Shown: positions 53,425-63,305 of the stretch, in pieces
Layout: each line of letters begins with the position of its first letter
Numbering within the stretch: the stretch's first letter is position 1
Origin: Mycobacterium paraense
GTDB lineage: Bacteria; Actinomycetota; Actinomycetes; Mycobacteriales; Mycobacteriaceae
Length of the DNA: 64,000 nt
Reading direction: 5' to 3'
Assembly: GCF_002101815.1 (NCBI RefSeq)
Contig: NZ_LQPM01000024.1
Location: 186,001-250,000, forward strand
The notes under the pieces: generated by a model
Seen by the model: the letters and a program-made list of their open reading frames with translations, nothing else
What the model was told of the DNA's origin: nothing
The model's database searches: none
Made by a program: the position numbers and the translations under genes

Positions 53425-54534
53425 ATGGATTTCGCGATCTTTCCCCCGGAGGTCAACTCCGCCCGGATGTACACCGGCCCCGGGTCCGGTTCGCTGCTGG
53501 CCGCCGCGGGCAGCTGGGATTCCCTGGCCGCCGAATTGACCACCACCGCCGAGACCTACCAATCGGTGGTTTCCGGCCTGAGCACCTTGAACTGGCGCGG
53601 TCCAGCCGCGGAGTCGATGACGGCCACCGCGGCCCCCTACATCGGCTGGCTGTACACCACCGCCGAGCAGACCAAGCAGACGGCCATGCAGGCCAGGGCC
53701 GCCGCGGCGGCCTTCGAGCAGGCGTTCGCCATGACCGTGCCCCCGCCAGCGATCGCGGCCAACCGCACCCAGCTGGCCTCGCTGATAGCGACGAACTTCT
53801 TCGGCCAGAACACCGCGGCGATCGCGGCAACCGAGGCGCAGTACGCCGAGATGTGGGCCCAGGACGCCGCCGCGATGTACGGATACTCCACCGCTTCCGC
53901 GGCCGCGTCGGCATTGGCGCCGTTCGCCCAGCCGAACCAGACCACCAATCCGGCCGGCGCGGCCGCCCAGGCGGATGCGGTCGCTCGGGCAGCCGCGTCG
54001 CTACCCAACCCCCTGCAGAAACTCGCGACCGGGACCACCCCTCAGTGGTTTCAAGACCTTTGGACAAACTACGGACCTGACGCCAACATCTGGGGCGACC
54101 TATCCTCGAGCGGAGTCTTCCAGCTACCGACCGCGCTCAACATTGCCAGTTTTGTCGGCAAAGACGCCGTCGACGCAGACACAATTGCACATGGCATCAG
54201 TGGCTTGACCGAGCCGATTCCTATCACATTGCTACCGAGCGCGAGCCCGGCCGCATTCAGTGGCGGCGCAGGTGCGGTGTCCGCGACATTTACCGGCGCC
54301 AAGTCGATCGGGCCGATGTCGGTTCCGGCGAGCTGGGCCACCCCGGCGGTCAGCCATATATCAGCCCTGTCGGGCACCGGCCTGACCACGCTCCCGGGAA
54401 CCGAGGAGGCGGTCGGGGCGGGTATGCCCGGCGTACCGGGGATGCCGGCGGGCACGCTGACGCGGGCGTCGGGCGTCATACCGCGCTACGGGACCCGGCT
54501 GACGGTGATGCCGAGGCCGCCGGCGGCGGGGTGA
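53425..54534 (+). CDS. PPE family protein, PPE-SVP subgroup
   Basis: A 369-residue PPE protein. N-terminal PPE domain (1-180) with FAIFPPEVNSARMYTGPGSG at its start, and WxG-type NWRGPAAESM. The C-terminal half is Ala/Gly/Pro-rich, with the SVP motif GPMSVPASWATP near 305-316. PPE proteins are ESX-secreted, usually as a heterodimer with a PE partner; none is adjacent, so the partner must lie elsewhere. The C-terminus has a Gly-Met-Pro run. Confidence 0.94.
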   Translation: MDFAIFPPEVNSARMYTGPGSGSLLAAAGSWDSLAAELTTTAETYQSVVSGLSTLNWRGPAAESMTATAAPYIGWLYTTAEQTKQTAMQARAAAAAFEQAFAMTVPPPAIAANRTQLASLIATNFFGQNTAAIAATEAQYAEMWAQDAAAMYGYSTASAAASALAPFAQPNQTTNPAGAAAQADAVARAAASLPNPLQKLATGTTPQWFQDLWTNYGPDANIWGDLSSSGVFQLPTALNIASFVGKDAVDADTIAHGISGLTEPIPITLLPSASPAAFSGGAGAVSATFTGAKSIGPMSVPASWATPAVSHISALSGTGLTTLPGTEEAVGAGMPGVPGMPAGTLTRASGVIPRYGTRLTVMPRPPAAG

Positions 54535-54600
54535 CACAGGCGGCGCGCCGACTAGGAGGAACGCCCACCATTGGCGGTGCATTGGCGTTGACTGTGCGGT

Positions 54601-54792
54601 GTGCCCCTACGACGCGTGGACGAACTGAAGGCCGGAGACCGGATCCGGATGAAGATCGGGCACGCCACCGTCGTAGCGACCGAACCCCTTGACGGGGAGC
54701 GGACCCTGCTCACGTTCCTCTACGGGACGAAAGGGCCCGCTGACAACGATCTGACCGTCGATGTACTGGACGACGACGAGTGGGGTTGGTAA
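54601..54792 (+). CDS. Small hypothetical protein
   Basis: A 63-residue frame from GTG (VPLRRVDELKAGDRIRMKIG) ending with an acidic DDDEWGW. A strand-rich pattern (ATVVATEPLDGERTLLTFLY) looks like a small beta-barrel. No ribosome site is obvious. It could be real or chance; composition is coding-like. Confidence 0.5.
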   Translation: MPLRRVDELKAGDRIRMKIGHATVVATEPLDGERTLLTFLYGTKGPADNDLTVDVLDDDEWGW

Positions 54793-55024
54793 AGGCGGCT
54801 GAAAGCCTTGATGCACCAACTACGGTGCGCGATACTCAAACTCGCGAAATAGCAAGAGTTTTAGCGTGTACCTTCTCGCGCTGTTAATGCGATGACGACA
54901 GCTCCTGCCCACGCCCTGACCGCAGCCGGTGGTAAAAGCCCGCGAACCGACGGGAAGGGCAGTAGTAGCTCACTTGGAAACTCCGCCGCTGGATCACCTG
55001 CAAGACGGCCGCCAGATACCGGCC

Positions 55025-55240
55025 CTACTGCGTTTGCCCGTCGCCTTCATCTCTGGCGGCTTGGGCTTTGGAGCGATCTCTTCCGGCGGCCCGCCGGTAT
55101 TTATTGGCAGCGTTGCTATGCAGGTCGCCGCTACTGTTGTGCTCTGCATCGGCGGCCCATTCATGACCTTCAGCGACCTGCTCATTCAGTTGCGCTGCTC
55201 GATCACCCGCAGCCTCGCGCTCGCGAGCAGAACCCGGCAT
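55025..55240 (-). CDS. Small hydrophilic hypothetical protein near the tRNA cluster
   Basis: A 71-residue frame starting MPGSAREREAAGDRA, with GGGAGG seven bases before the ATG. The protein is Ala/Arg/Asn-rich and helical (AEGHEWAADAEHNSSGD, AANKYRRAAGRDRSKAQAAR) and resembles small charged proteins often seen in actinobacterial mobile DNA. Less GC-rich than core genes. The opposite-strand frames here are shadows. Confidence 0.6.
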   Translation of the reverse strand: MPGSAREREAAGDRAAQLNEQVAEGHEWAADAEHNSSGDLHSNAANKYRRAAGRDRSKAQAARDEGDGQTQ

Positions 55241-55521
55241 ATGACAACCTCCCACGGGGACGGGTCTTCAAAGTTTCGCCACGTCCATGTACCCAGCGAA
55301 TGTGGTGTTAAGCATGAAGTCAGCCCCGTGGAGAGAGGAGCTGCCCGATCAACGCTGTCAGACGCAGGTTAAGCGCGGTGAGTTCCGCCACTGCGGCTGA
55401 GTACCGTTTATGCCTGTTCGCAGCAGGGATGGAGTCGCTGACGCCGAGTATCAGGTCATATCTAGGTCACGGGCCTGCGCCTGAATGCCTGGGTACGGCG
55501 TTCTAGCCGCACGAACTCTGG

Positions 55522-55593
55522 TGCGCGATACTGGGATTGAACCAGTGACCTCTTCCGTGTCAGGGAAGCGCTCTCCCGCTGAGCTAATCGCGC
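55522..55593 (-). tRNA. tRNA-Val (GAC)
   Basis: Acceptor GCGCGAT pairs with ATCGCGC. Anticodon loop CTGACAC reads GAC, so valine (GUC). The T arm is CTGG-TTCAATC-CCAG. Discriminator A, and CCA is encoded (55519-55521). Third of three tandem tRNAs; in M. tuberculosis a tRNA-Val in this region is the phiRv2 integration site. Confidence 0.95.
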
Positions 55594-55610
55594 CGGGGGG
55601 TCAAATTTGG

Positions 55611-55681
55611 AGGTGGAGACGGGAATCGAACCCGTGTGCACGGCTTTGCAGGCCGTTGCCTCACCACTCGGCCACTCCACC
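55611..55681 (-). tRNA. tRNA-Cys (GCA)
   Basis: Acceptor GGTGGAG/CTCCACC, discriminator T, CCA encoded downstream. Anticodon loop CTGCAAA reads GCA. T arm CGGG-TTCGATT-CCCG. Second of the three-tRNA cluster, 17 bases before tRNA-Val. Confidence 0.96.
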
Positions 55682-55709
55682 GCTGGGATTGATGCCACTT
55701 GCACCTTCG

Positions 55710-55782
55710 AGCGGACGACGGGATTCGAACCCGCGACCCTCACCTTGGCAAGGTGATGCGCTACCAACTGCGCTACGTCCGC
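55710..55782 (-). tRNA. tRNA-Gly (GCC)
   Basis: Acceptor GCGGACG/CGTCCGC. Anticodon loop CTTGCCA reads GCC, so glycine. T arm CGGG-TTCGAAT-CCCG. Discriminator T; CCA is not encoded (TCG follows). First tRNA of the minus-strand operon. Confidence 0.96.
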
Positions 55783-55783
55783 G

Positions 55784-55812
55784 CGCAACGGGCGAGATCG
55801 TCGCCCGTTGCG
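55784..55812 (-). promoter_or_regulatory. Perfect 12-bp hairpin at the start of the tRNA-Gly-Cys-Val transcript
   Basis: CGCAACGGGCGA (55784-55795) and its exact complement (55801-55812), 5-base loop, one base upstream of mature tRNA-Gly. With the promoter at 55820-55849 it would form the 5' end of the precursor. It may guide processing or stop + strand transcription. Confidence 0.6.
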
Positions 55813-55819
55813 AAGGACG

Positions 55820-55849
55820 ACGATAGTCCACCCGAGCGGGCCTGCACAA
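55820..55849 (-). promoter_or_regulatory. Probable promoter of the tRNA-Gly-Cys-Val operon
   Basis: On the minus strand TTGTGC (55844-55849), 18-base spacer, TATCGT (55820-55825). The predicted start is close to 55812, immediately at the leader hairpin. Confidence 0.5.
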
Positions 55850-55958
55850 ATCTCTTGGTTACGTTGCCGCTCTAGGCTAGCGCGCCCGGCGACGCACGCG
55901 GCGAGTTCCGCGCGGTCCGATTCGTGCTACCCTTCGACACCGTTCGCCCCTCGGCGCC

Positions 55959-56030
55959 GGTCCCGTGGCTCAGTGGAAGAGCGTCCGCTTCACACGCGGA
56001 AGGTCGCTGGTTCGATCCCAGCCGGGACCA
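55959..56030 (+). tRNA. tRNA-Val (CAC)
   Basis: Acceptor GGTCCCG/CGGGACC, anticodon loop TTCACAC reads CAC, so valine (GUG). T arm CTGG-TTCGATC-CCAG, discriminator A; only CC is encoded (followed by G). Divergent from the three-tRNA operon. Confidence 0.96.
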
Positions 56031-56142
56031 CCGGAATCCTTGCACGTCAGGCGCGGTTTAGCCGACGCCGTGCGCCACCGCGCGAAATCGTGATCGACTA
56101 CTCCTAACCCGACAACTCTTCAGCGTGTAAGGACGGTGGACG

Positions 56143-56436
56143 ATGGCAGCCAACCAAGAGGGGATCGGCGTGCTGAAACTCGAATGCCCGCAGCGCCACC
56201 CCGTGGGCAGGATCCTCAAGGAGGCCCCCCATCAGGCGGTCCAATACGACCCCGGCGCCCAGGTCGGCACGCGCCGGTTCTGGCCGGACGAAGGGGACCA
56301 GCCGCAGTTCAAGGTTCACTGCCGCTTCTGCGACAAATCCGTAGGCGAGGCCACGACCGCCCTGCAGAACCAGCTCGCCGGTCTCGTCGACGACATCGCC
56401 CAGACCATCGGAACCGCCACGCTGCAGTACGCGTAG
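56143..56436 (+). CDS. Hypothetical cysteine-containing protein
   Basis: A 97-residue soluble protein starting MAANQEGIGVLKLECPQRHP. Cys15 and the CRFC pair near residue 66, with an adjacent His, could bind zinc. The C-terminal helix is hydrophobic at one face (LQNQLAGLVDDIAQTIG). Not recognised. The ATG follows a run of AGGACGG. Confidence 0.68.
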   Translation: MAANQEGIGVLKLECPQRHPVGRILKEAPHQAVQYDPGAQVGTRRFWPDEGDQPQFKVHCRFCDKSVGEATTALQNQLAGLVDDIAQTIGTATLQYA

Positions 56437-56489
56437 GGGGCGTTACAGTCTGGGGGCGAGATGTTACGCCGACGACAGGAGCCAGCCCG

Positions 56490-57317
56490 GTGGCCACGCA
56501 GGACAGCAGCCCCCGCCCCCCCGAGGGCGATTGGCTGGGCACTCCGTACCTGAGATTCGAGCGTCAGGGGCCGATCGCGGTGTGCACGATCGATCGCCCG
56601 GAGGCCAAGAACGCCTTCACGCCGGCGATGTACTTCGGAATCCGTTGTGCCGTAGGGCGAGTCAACGAGGATCCCGACCTGGCCGGGCTGCTGATCACCG
56701 GGACGGGTGACATCTTCGCGCCCGGCGGCGACATGGGCGGCGGGGGCGGCACCGACGACTGGATGACGTTCGGTTCCGGCCTGGGCATGGACGTCACGCC
56801 CTTCGACACTGTGCGGACCTCGGCCAAGCCGGTCGTCTCCGCGGTCAACGGGCTGTGCCAGGGCGGCGGCATGCAGATCGCGCTGTGCAGCGACCTGTCC
56901 GTGGTCAGCGAGCGGGCGACGTTCCGCGTGCCCGAGCTGTTCCGCGGCTACGCCGACACCTACTACAGCCAGATGCTGGCCCGCATCATCGGGCCGGTCC
57001 GCACCCGCGACCTGATGTTCACCGGGCGGGTGCTCACCGCGGTCGAGGCCCTCGACTGGGGCCTGGTGAACAGGGTGGTGCCGCACGAGACCCTGCTCAC
57101 CGCGGCCAAAGACCTGCTTGCGCAGGCCTGCCGCACGGCGCCGCGCGCCCGCGGCGTGATCAAGTCCAGCATCGACAACTACCTCGGCCTGTACGACCGC
57201 ATCGGCATGACCGCCAGCCTCGGCGACGCCGAGGCCCGGGAGGGCTTCCGCGCGTTCAAGGAGCGGCGCTCGCCGGACTGGGTGCACCCGGAGCTGCGCG
57301 CCGAGGGACGGCTATAG
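56490..57317 (+). CDS. Enoyl-CoA hydratase/isomerase family protein
   Basis: A 275-residue crotonase-fold protein from GTG with AGGAG upstream. Motifs: CTIDRPEAKNAFTPAMYFGI, oxyanion segment GDIFAPGGDMGGGGG, and KPVVSAVNGLCQGGGMQIALCSDL. Long Gly run in the first oxyanion loop is unusual. C-terminal REGFRAFKERRSPDW is typical. Probably beta-oxidation or degradation of a branched acid; substrate unknown. Overlaps the convergent MBL gene by 6 bp. Confidence 0.9.
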   Translation: MATQDSSPRPPEGDWLGTPYLRFERQGPIAVCTIDRPEAKNAFTPAMYFGIRCAVGRVNEDPDLAGLLITGTGDIFAPGGDMGGGGGTDDWMTFGSGLGMDVTPFDTVRTSAKPVVSAVNGLCQGGGMQIALCSDLSVVSERATFRVPELFRGYADTYYSQMLARIIGPVRTRDLMFTGRVLTAVEALDWGLVNRVVPHETLLTAAKDLLAQACRTAPRARGVIKSSIDNYLGLYDRIGMTASLGDAEAREGFRAFKERRSPDWVHPELRAEGRL

Positions 57318-58092
57318 GTCGATCCACTCGCCGTGGGGGGCGACGCGCAGCACGTCGCCGATCCCCGCGGCGTCGAACGCCGCGGCGAATTCGTCGGCGC
57401 CCTCGCTGAAGTGGGCCCAGCCGTCGACGTGCGCCGGTATCACCACCTTGGCGCCCAGCACCTCGGCGGCGGCGGCCGCGCGCGCCGACGTCAGCGTCAA
57501 CGGCCGGCCCCGCTCCTTGGCCGGCACCCTCGCCGCGCCCGCGAACAGCACGGCGATGTCGATCGCGCCGAGCCGATCGGCGACGTCCCTGACCGCGCTC
57601 ATCGAGGCGTTGTCGCCGCTGAGGTACACGGTGGGCAGGCCCGGCCCGGACAGCACGAACCCCGTCACCTCGCAGTTGACGTGGCCGCCGGCGTCGCGTT
57701 GCCCGTCGGCCGGGCCGTGCACCGCCGGAACGGCTTGCGCCGCAAGGGGTCCCGACCCGCCGGGCAGGTCATACGACTCCCACGGCGACACCCCGACCGC
57801 GGGTGCCCCCAACCGGCCTGCGGCGCCCGGATGGGTGAGCACCAGCGGCGCGGCCAGCGCCATCCGCCGGCCTTCGTCGTCGAGGTTGTCGGGGTGCTGG
57901 TCGTGGCTGATCAACACCGCGTCCACCGGCCCCAGCGCGTCGGCGCGCACCACGGGCCCGGTCAGCTTGGTCAGGTAGCCGTGCTCGCCGGGCGGATCGA
58001 ACGTCGGGTCCATCACCAGCCGGCGGCCCGCGATGTCGATGACCGTCGTCGGACCGCCCAGCACGGTGATCGCGCGATCGCGCCGCGTCGGG

Positions 58093-58100
<8 letters not shown>
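57312..58100 (-). CDS. MBL-fold metallo-hydrolase (UlaG-like)
   Basis: A 262-residue metallo-beta-lactamase-fold protein. Metal motif SHDQHPDNLD (a HxxHxD variant), then VHGPADGQ with a later His, GDNASMSAV, and VIPAHVDGWAHFSEG. Related to YtnP/UlaG-type hydrolases with unknown substrates. Its start overlaps the end of the upstream acyl-CoA ligase gene by 8 bp, so co-expression is likely. Confidence 0.87.
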
Positions 58101-59610
<1,510 letters not shown>

Positions 59611-59671
59611 GTCCCCTCCGTGTGGTGTGAGTGCGTTCCCTCCGAGTGTGCCCTGCGGCGTCTATGCCACC

Positions 59672-60469
59672 ATGACTGCCATGGTGAACGCCGATCGCGC
59701 CCGGTCCCGGACCTTCGTCGTGACGGGCGCGGCGTCGGGCATCGGCCTGGCCACCGCGAAGCGCCTGCTGGCCGAGGGCGGCACCGTGATCGGCGCCGAC
59801 CTGGCCGCCCCGCCCGATCTCGGGGCCGACTTCCACTTCGTCACCGCCGACGTCACCGACGAGGCCGCCATCGCCGCGGTGCTGGCCGCGGTGCCCGACC
59901 GCCTCGACGGCCTCTTCCACGCGGCGGGCGTCGCCGGCGGCGGCCCCGTCCACCTGCTCGACCGCGCCGAATGGGACCGGGTGATCGGCATCAACCTCAC
60001 CGGCACCTTCCTGGTGGCCAAGGCCGCTCTGGCCAGGATGATCGAGCAACCCCGTGTCAACGGCGAACGCGGTTCGATCGTCACGGTCGCCAGCATCGAG
60101 GGCCTGGAGGGCACGGCCGGCGGCAGCTCCTACAACGCGGCCAAGGGCGGCGTCGTCCTGCTCACCAAGAACATCGCGCTCGACTACGGGCCGAGCGGCA
60201 TCCGCGCCAACTCCATCTGCCCCGGCTTCATCGAAACCCCGATGGCCCACAACGTTTTCGGCCTGCCGGGGATGGAAGGCCCGCTGGCGTCCATCACCGA
60301 GGAGCACGCTCTGCAACGGCTGGGCCGGCCCGAGGAGGTGGCGGCGATGGCGTCGTTCCTGCTGTCGACCGACGCCTCGTTCGTCAGCGGCCAGGCCATC
60401 GCCGTCGACGGCGGCTACACCGCGGGTCGCGATCACGGGGTCGTCAAACTCTTCGGCTTCCCGGAGTAG
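59672..60469 (+). CDS. Short-chain dehydrogenase/reductase
   Basis: A 265-residue classical SDR. NAD(P) motif FVVTGAASGIGLATAKRLL, NNAG-equivalent FHAAGVAGGG, catalytic Ser in VTVASIEG, YxxxK as SYNAAKGGVVLL, and C-terminal GQAIAVDGGYTAG. The substrate is not predictable. ATG at 59681 also possible. Followed 17 bases later by a catalase-like gene. Confidence 0.92.
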   Translation: MTAMVNADRARSRTFVVTGAASGIGLATAKRLLAEGGTVIGADLAAPPDLGADFHFVTADVTDEAAIAAVLAAVPDRLDGLFHAAGVAGGGPVHLLDRAEWDRVIGINLTGTFLVAKAALARMIEQPRVNGERGSIVTVASIEGLEGTAGGSSYNAAKGGVVLLTKNIALDYGPSGIRANSICPGFIETPMAHNVFGLPGMEGPLASITEEHALQRLGRPEEVAAMASFLLSTDASFVSGQAIAVDGGYTAGRDHGVVKLFGFPE

Positions 60470-60486
60470 CGCCTTAAGATTCGCGC

Positions 60487-61413
60487 ATGGTCACTCCCGA
60501 CGAGGCGATCGACGCGATCCGAGGCACCGGCGGCGCGCAGCCGGGCTCCCGCGCGCTGCACGCCAAAGGCACGCTGTACCGCGGGACGTTCACCGCGACG
60601 CCGGAGGCGTCCGGACTGTCGCGCGCCAAGCACCTCGACGGCTCGCCAGTCCCGGCGCTGATCCGCTTCTCCAACGGCTCGGGCAACCCGAAGCAGCGTG
60701 ACGGCGCGCCCGGGGTGCGCGGCATGGCGGTGAAGTTCACCCTGCCCGACGGGTCCACCACCGACGTGTCGGCGCAGACCGCCCGGCTGTTCGTCTCCAG
60801 CACGCCGGACGGGTTCGTCGACCTGCTGAAGGCGATGCGGCCCGGCCCGACGACGCCGCTGCGCATGGCCAAGTACTTCCTGACCCACCCGAAGCTGTTC
60901 GCCGCGTTGCCCATCCTGCGCGAGGCCAACAAGGTCCCGGCCAGCTACGCCACCATCGAGTACCACGGCCTGCACGCCTTCCGCTGGGTCGGCGCCGACG
61001 GCGGCGCCAGATTCGTTCGCTACCACTGGGTTCCCGACGCGACCGGCAACGACGTCCAGGGCCAGGAGGTCGGTGGCCCCGACTTTCTCGCCGAGGAGCT
61101 GGACGCGCGGCTGGCCGGCGGGCCGGTGCGGTTCGACCTGCGCGTGCAGATCGCCGGGCCCGGCGACTCGACGGTCGACCCGTCCGCGCCGTGGCGCAGC
61201 ACCCAGACCGTCACCGCCGGCACCCTGGAGATCACCGGCCTGGACACCGAACGCGAGCACGGCGGCGACATCGTGGTGTTCGACCCGATGCGCGTGACCG
61301 ACGGCATCGAGCCCTCCGAGGATCCCGTGCTGCGCTTCCGCAGCCTGGCGTATTCGGCGTCGGTCAAGCTGCGCACGGGCGTCGACCGCGGCCGGGAGGC
61401 GCCGCCGATCTGA
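60487..61413 (+). CDS. Catalase-family heme peroxidase
   Basis: A 308-residue minimal catalase-fold protein (full catalases are about 480). Distal His in RALHAKGTLYRGTF, Asn in IRFSNGSGNPKQRDGAP, GVRGMAVKFTLPDG, and proximal heme Tyr segment RFRSLAYSASVKLR. Related proteins are organic-peroxide-dependent peroxidases. No signal peptide. ATG start MVTPDEAIDAIR. Confidence 0.9.
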   Translation: MVTPDEAIDAIRGTGGAQPGSRALHAKGTLYRGTFTATPEASGLSRAKHLDGSPVPALIRFSNGSGNPKQRDGAPGVRGMAVKFTLPDGSTTDVSAQTARLFVSSTPDGFVDLLKAMRPGPTTPLRMAKYFLTHPKLFAALPILREANKVPASYATIEYHGLHAFRWVGADGGARFVRYHWVPDATGNDVQGQEVGGPDFLAEELDARLAGGPVRFDLRVQIAGPGDSTVDPSAPWRSTQTVTAGTLEITGLDTEREHGGDIVVFDPMRVTDGIEPSEDPVLRFRSLAYSASVKLRTGVDRGREAPPI

Positions 61414-61434
61414 CGGAGATTATGCTCTTCGGAA

Positions 61435-62220
61435 GTGCTGTTCTCCCATATGGTTTTGATCGCCCTGGCCGGGTTCGGCGCCGGCGCCATCAACGCTCTC
61501 GTCGGATCGGGCACCCTCATCACGTTCCCGACGCTCGTCGCCCTGGGCTACCCGCCGGTCACGGCCACCATGTCGAACGCGGTCGGGCTGGTGGCGGGCA
61601 GCGTGTCGGGCACCTGGGGCTATCGCGCCGAGCTGGCCGGGCAGTGGAACCGGCTGCGCTGGCAGATCCCCGCGTCGCTGGCCGGCGCGGTGCTGGGCGC
61701 CTTCCTGCTGCTGCATCTCCCCGCGACGGTGTTCGCCGCGATCGTGCCGGCGCTGCTGGTGCTCGCGCTGGTGCTGGTGGTGGTCGGGCCGAAGCTGCAG
61801 TCGTGGGCCGCCCAGCGTGCCGAAGAGGAGGGACGCTCACCCGAGCACATCAGCCCGGCGCGGATGGCCGTGCTGGTGTTCGGGACGTTCGCGGTGGGCG
61901 TCTACGGCGGCTACTTCACCGCCGCGCAGGGGATCCTGTTGGTCGGCATGATGGGCGCGCTGCTGCCCGAATCCGTGCAGCGCATGAACGCGGCGAAGAA
62001 CCTCCTGACGCTGTTGGTGAATGTCGTTGCGGCGGTGAGCTACTCGCTGGTGGCGTTTCACCGGATCAGCTGGCCGGTGGCCGGGCTGATCGCGGCGGGC
62101 TCGCTGATCGGTGGGCTGGTCGGGGCGCGCTACGGCCGTCGGCTCTCGCCGACCGCGTTGCGCTCGACCATAGTGGTGGTCGGCCTGATCGGGCTCTACC
62201 GGCTACTCACCGTGGCTTGA
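61435..62220 (+). CDS. Sulfite exporter TauE/SafE family membrane protein
   Basis: A 261-residue transporter with about eight helices. Family features: GFGAGAINALVGSGTLITFP and VGVYGGYFTAAQGILLVG, the two repeated TauE half motifs. It exports or imports small organo-sulfur or sulfonate anions, unproven here. GTG start; an ATG at 61450 is possible. Overlaps the convergent GCS2 gene by 14 bp. Confidence 0.9.
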   Translation: MLFSHMVLIALAGFGAGAINALVGSGTLITFPTLVALGYPPVTATMSNAVGLVAGSVSGTWGYRAELAGQWNRLRWQIPASLAGAVLGAFLLLHLPATVFAAIVPALLVLALVLVVVGPKLQSWAAQRAEEEGRSPEHISPARMAVLVFGTFAVGVYGGYFTAAQGILLVGMMGALLPESVQRMNAAKNLLTLLVNVVAAVSYSLVAFHRISWPVAGLIAAGSLIGGLVGARYGRRLSPTALRSTIVVVGLIGLYRLLTVA

Positions 62221-63304
62221 CGGTGGCCTCTGCGACGACGTCCAGCACATCGCGGCGTTTCTCCCACGCCCGTCGCTGCCGCATCGCCCCGTTGCCCTCG
62301 GTGGCGACGCGGTCGAGTTCCGTTGTCACGCGGTCGTATTCGCCGAGCGCGTCCAGCGCCGGACGCAGCCGCCGCACGAACGCGGCCAGCAGCTCGCGCG
62401 CCGGGACGGCGCCGCGGCCGTGGATCAGGTCCAGCGAGCTCCCCGACAGCCCGTCGTGCGCGGCCTTCCAGTACGCGGCCCGCAGCGCCGCGGGCGCCAG
62501 GCGCCCCGGCTCGTCGGCCTGCTCGTCGAGCGCCGTCATCACCGCGGCCCTGACCAGCGTCGCCAGCAGCACGGTTTCGGCGACCGTGGCCGGCACGTCG
62601 GCGACCCGCACCTCGATCGTCGGGAAATTCTCCGACGGGCGCACGTCCCAATAGACCATCTTGTGGTCGAGAATGATCCCGCTGTCGATCAGCATGCGCA
62701 CGGTGCGCTCGTAGTCGTCGGGCGCAGGGAAGAATGGCGGCGGCCCGGCGACCGGCCAGCGCCGCCAGAGGACGCTGCGCCAGCTCGCATAGCCGCTGTC
62801 GGCGCTGCGGTAGATGCGCGAATTCGCCGACAGCGCAAGCAAACTCGGCAGCCACGGGCGCAACCAATTGCTGACCCGGATCGCGGCCGCGCGATCGGGC
62901 ACCTCGACGTGGACGTGACATCCGCAGATACCCTGCTCGTGCGCGACCATCCCGTAGTCCGCGCCGATTCGCCGGTAGCGCGGGGTGTCGGTGACGGGAA
63001 ACTCGTGCGGCGTGGTCGGCGGCAGCCCGGCGGCGAGCAGCCGGACTCCCGCGGACTCGGCCGCCTGCGCGGCGGCGTGCCGCAGCCGGGTGAGTTGCTC
63101 CTCGAGTTCCGCGCTGGTCGACGCCACGCCCGAGGCGGTCTCGACCTGGCAGCTGCTCAGTTCCAGCTGCAGCTCGACGCCGCGGCGCTTCGCCTCTTCG
63201 GCCACTGCGCCGTTGCGGGGGGCCGGTTCGCCCGTTTGCGGGTCGACGAGGAGGAATTCCTCCTCCGCACCGAAGGTGGGGCCGGTAATAGCGGCGCGGC
63301 TCAG
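62207..63304 (-). CDS. Glutamate-cysteine ligase-like carboxylate-amine ligase (GCS2/YbdK); start uncertain
   Basis: YbdK-type ATP-dependent carboxylate-amine ligase. The conserved N-terminal motif GAEEEFLLVDPQTGEPAP lies at about 63235-63275, upstream of the first ATG/GTG in frame (63205), so the gene must start earlier. No standard start codon exists in frame before the STAS stop: candidates are CTG at 63304 or ATT at 63289, or a frameshift from the GTG at 63309. Other motifs: GICGCHVHVEVPD and SENFPTIEVRVADVP. Mycobacteria use other enzymes for mycothiol, so the role is unknown. Confidence 0.82.
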   Translation of the reverse strand: MSRAAITGPTFGAEEEFLLVDPQTGEPAPRNGAVAEEAKRRGVELQLELSSCQVETASGVASTSAELEEQLTRLRHAAAQAAESAGVRLLAAGLPPTTPHEFPVTDTPRYRRIGADYGMVAHEQGICGCHVHVEVPDRAAAIRVSNWLRPWLPSLLALSANSRIYRSADSGYASWRSVLWRRWPVAGPPPFFPAPDDYERTVRMLIDSGIILDHKMVYWDVRPSENFPTIEVRVADVPATVAETVLLATLVRAAVMTALDEQADEPGRLAPAALRAAYWKAAHDGLSGSSLDLIHGRGAVPARELLAAFVRRLRPALDALGEYDRVTTELDRVATEGNGAMRQRRAWEKRRDVLDVVAEATVKPR

Positions 63305-63305
63305 C

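Noticed and set aside
54892..55372. Two + strand frames at 54.9-55.4 kb
   Set aside because: Opposite to the better-supported small gene at 55025-55240, no ribosome sites, no recognisable protein features.
55462..55849. Small frames on both strands at 55.5-55.85 kb
   Set aside because: They lie across the tRNA genes.
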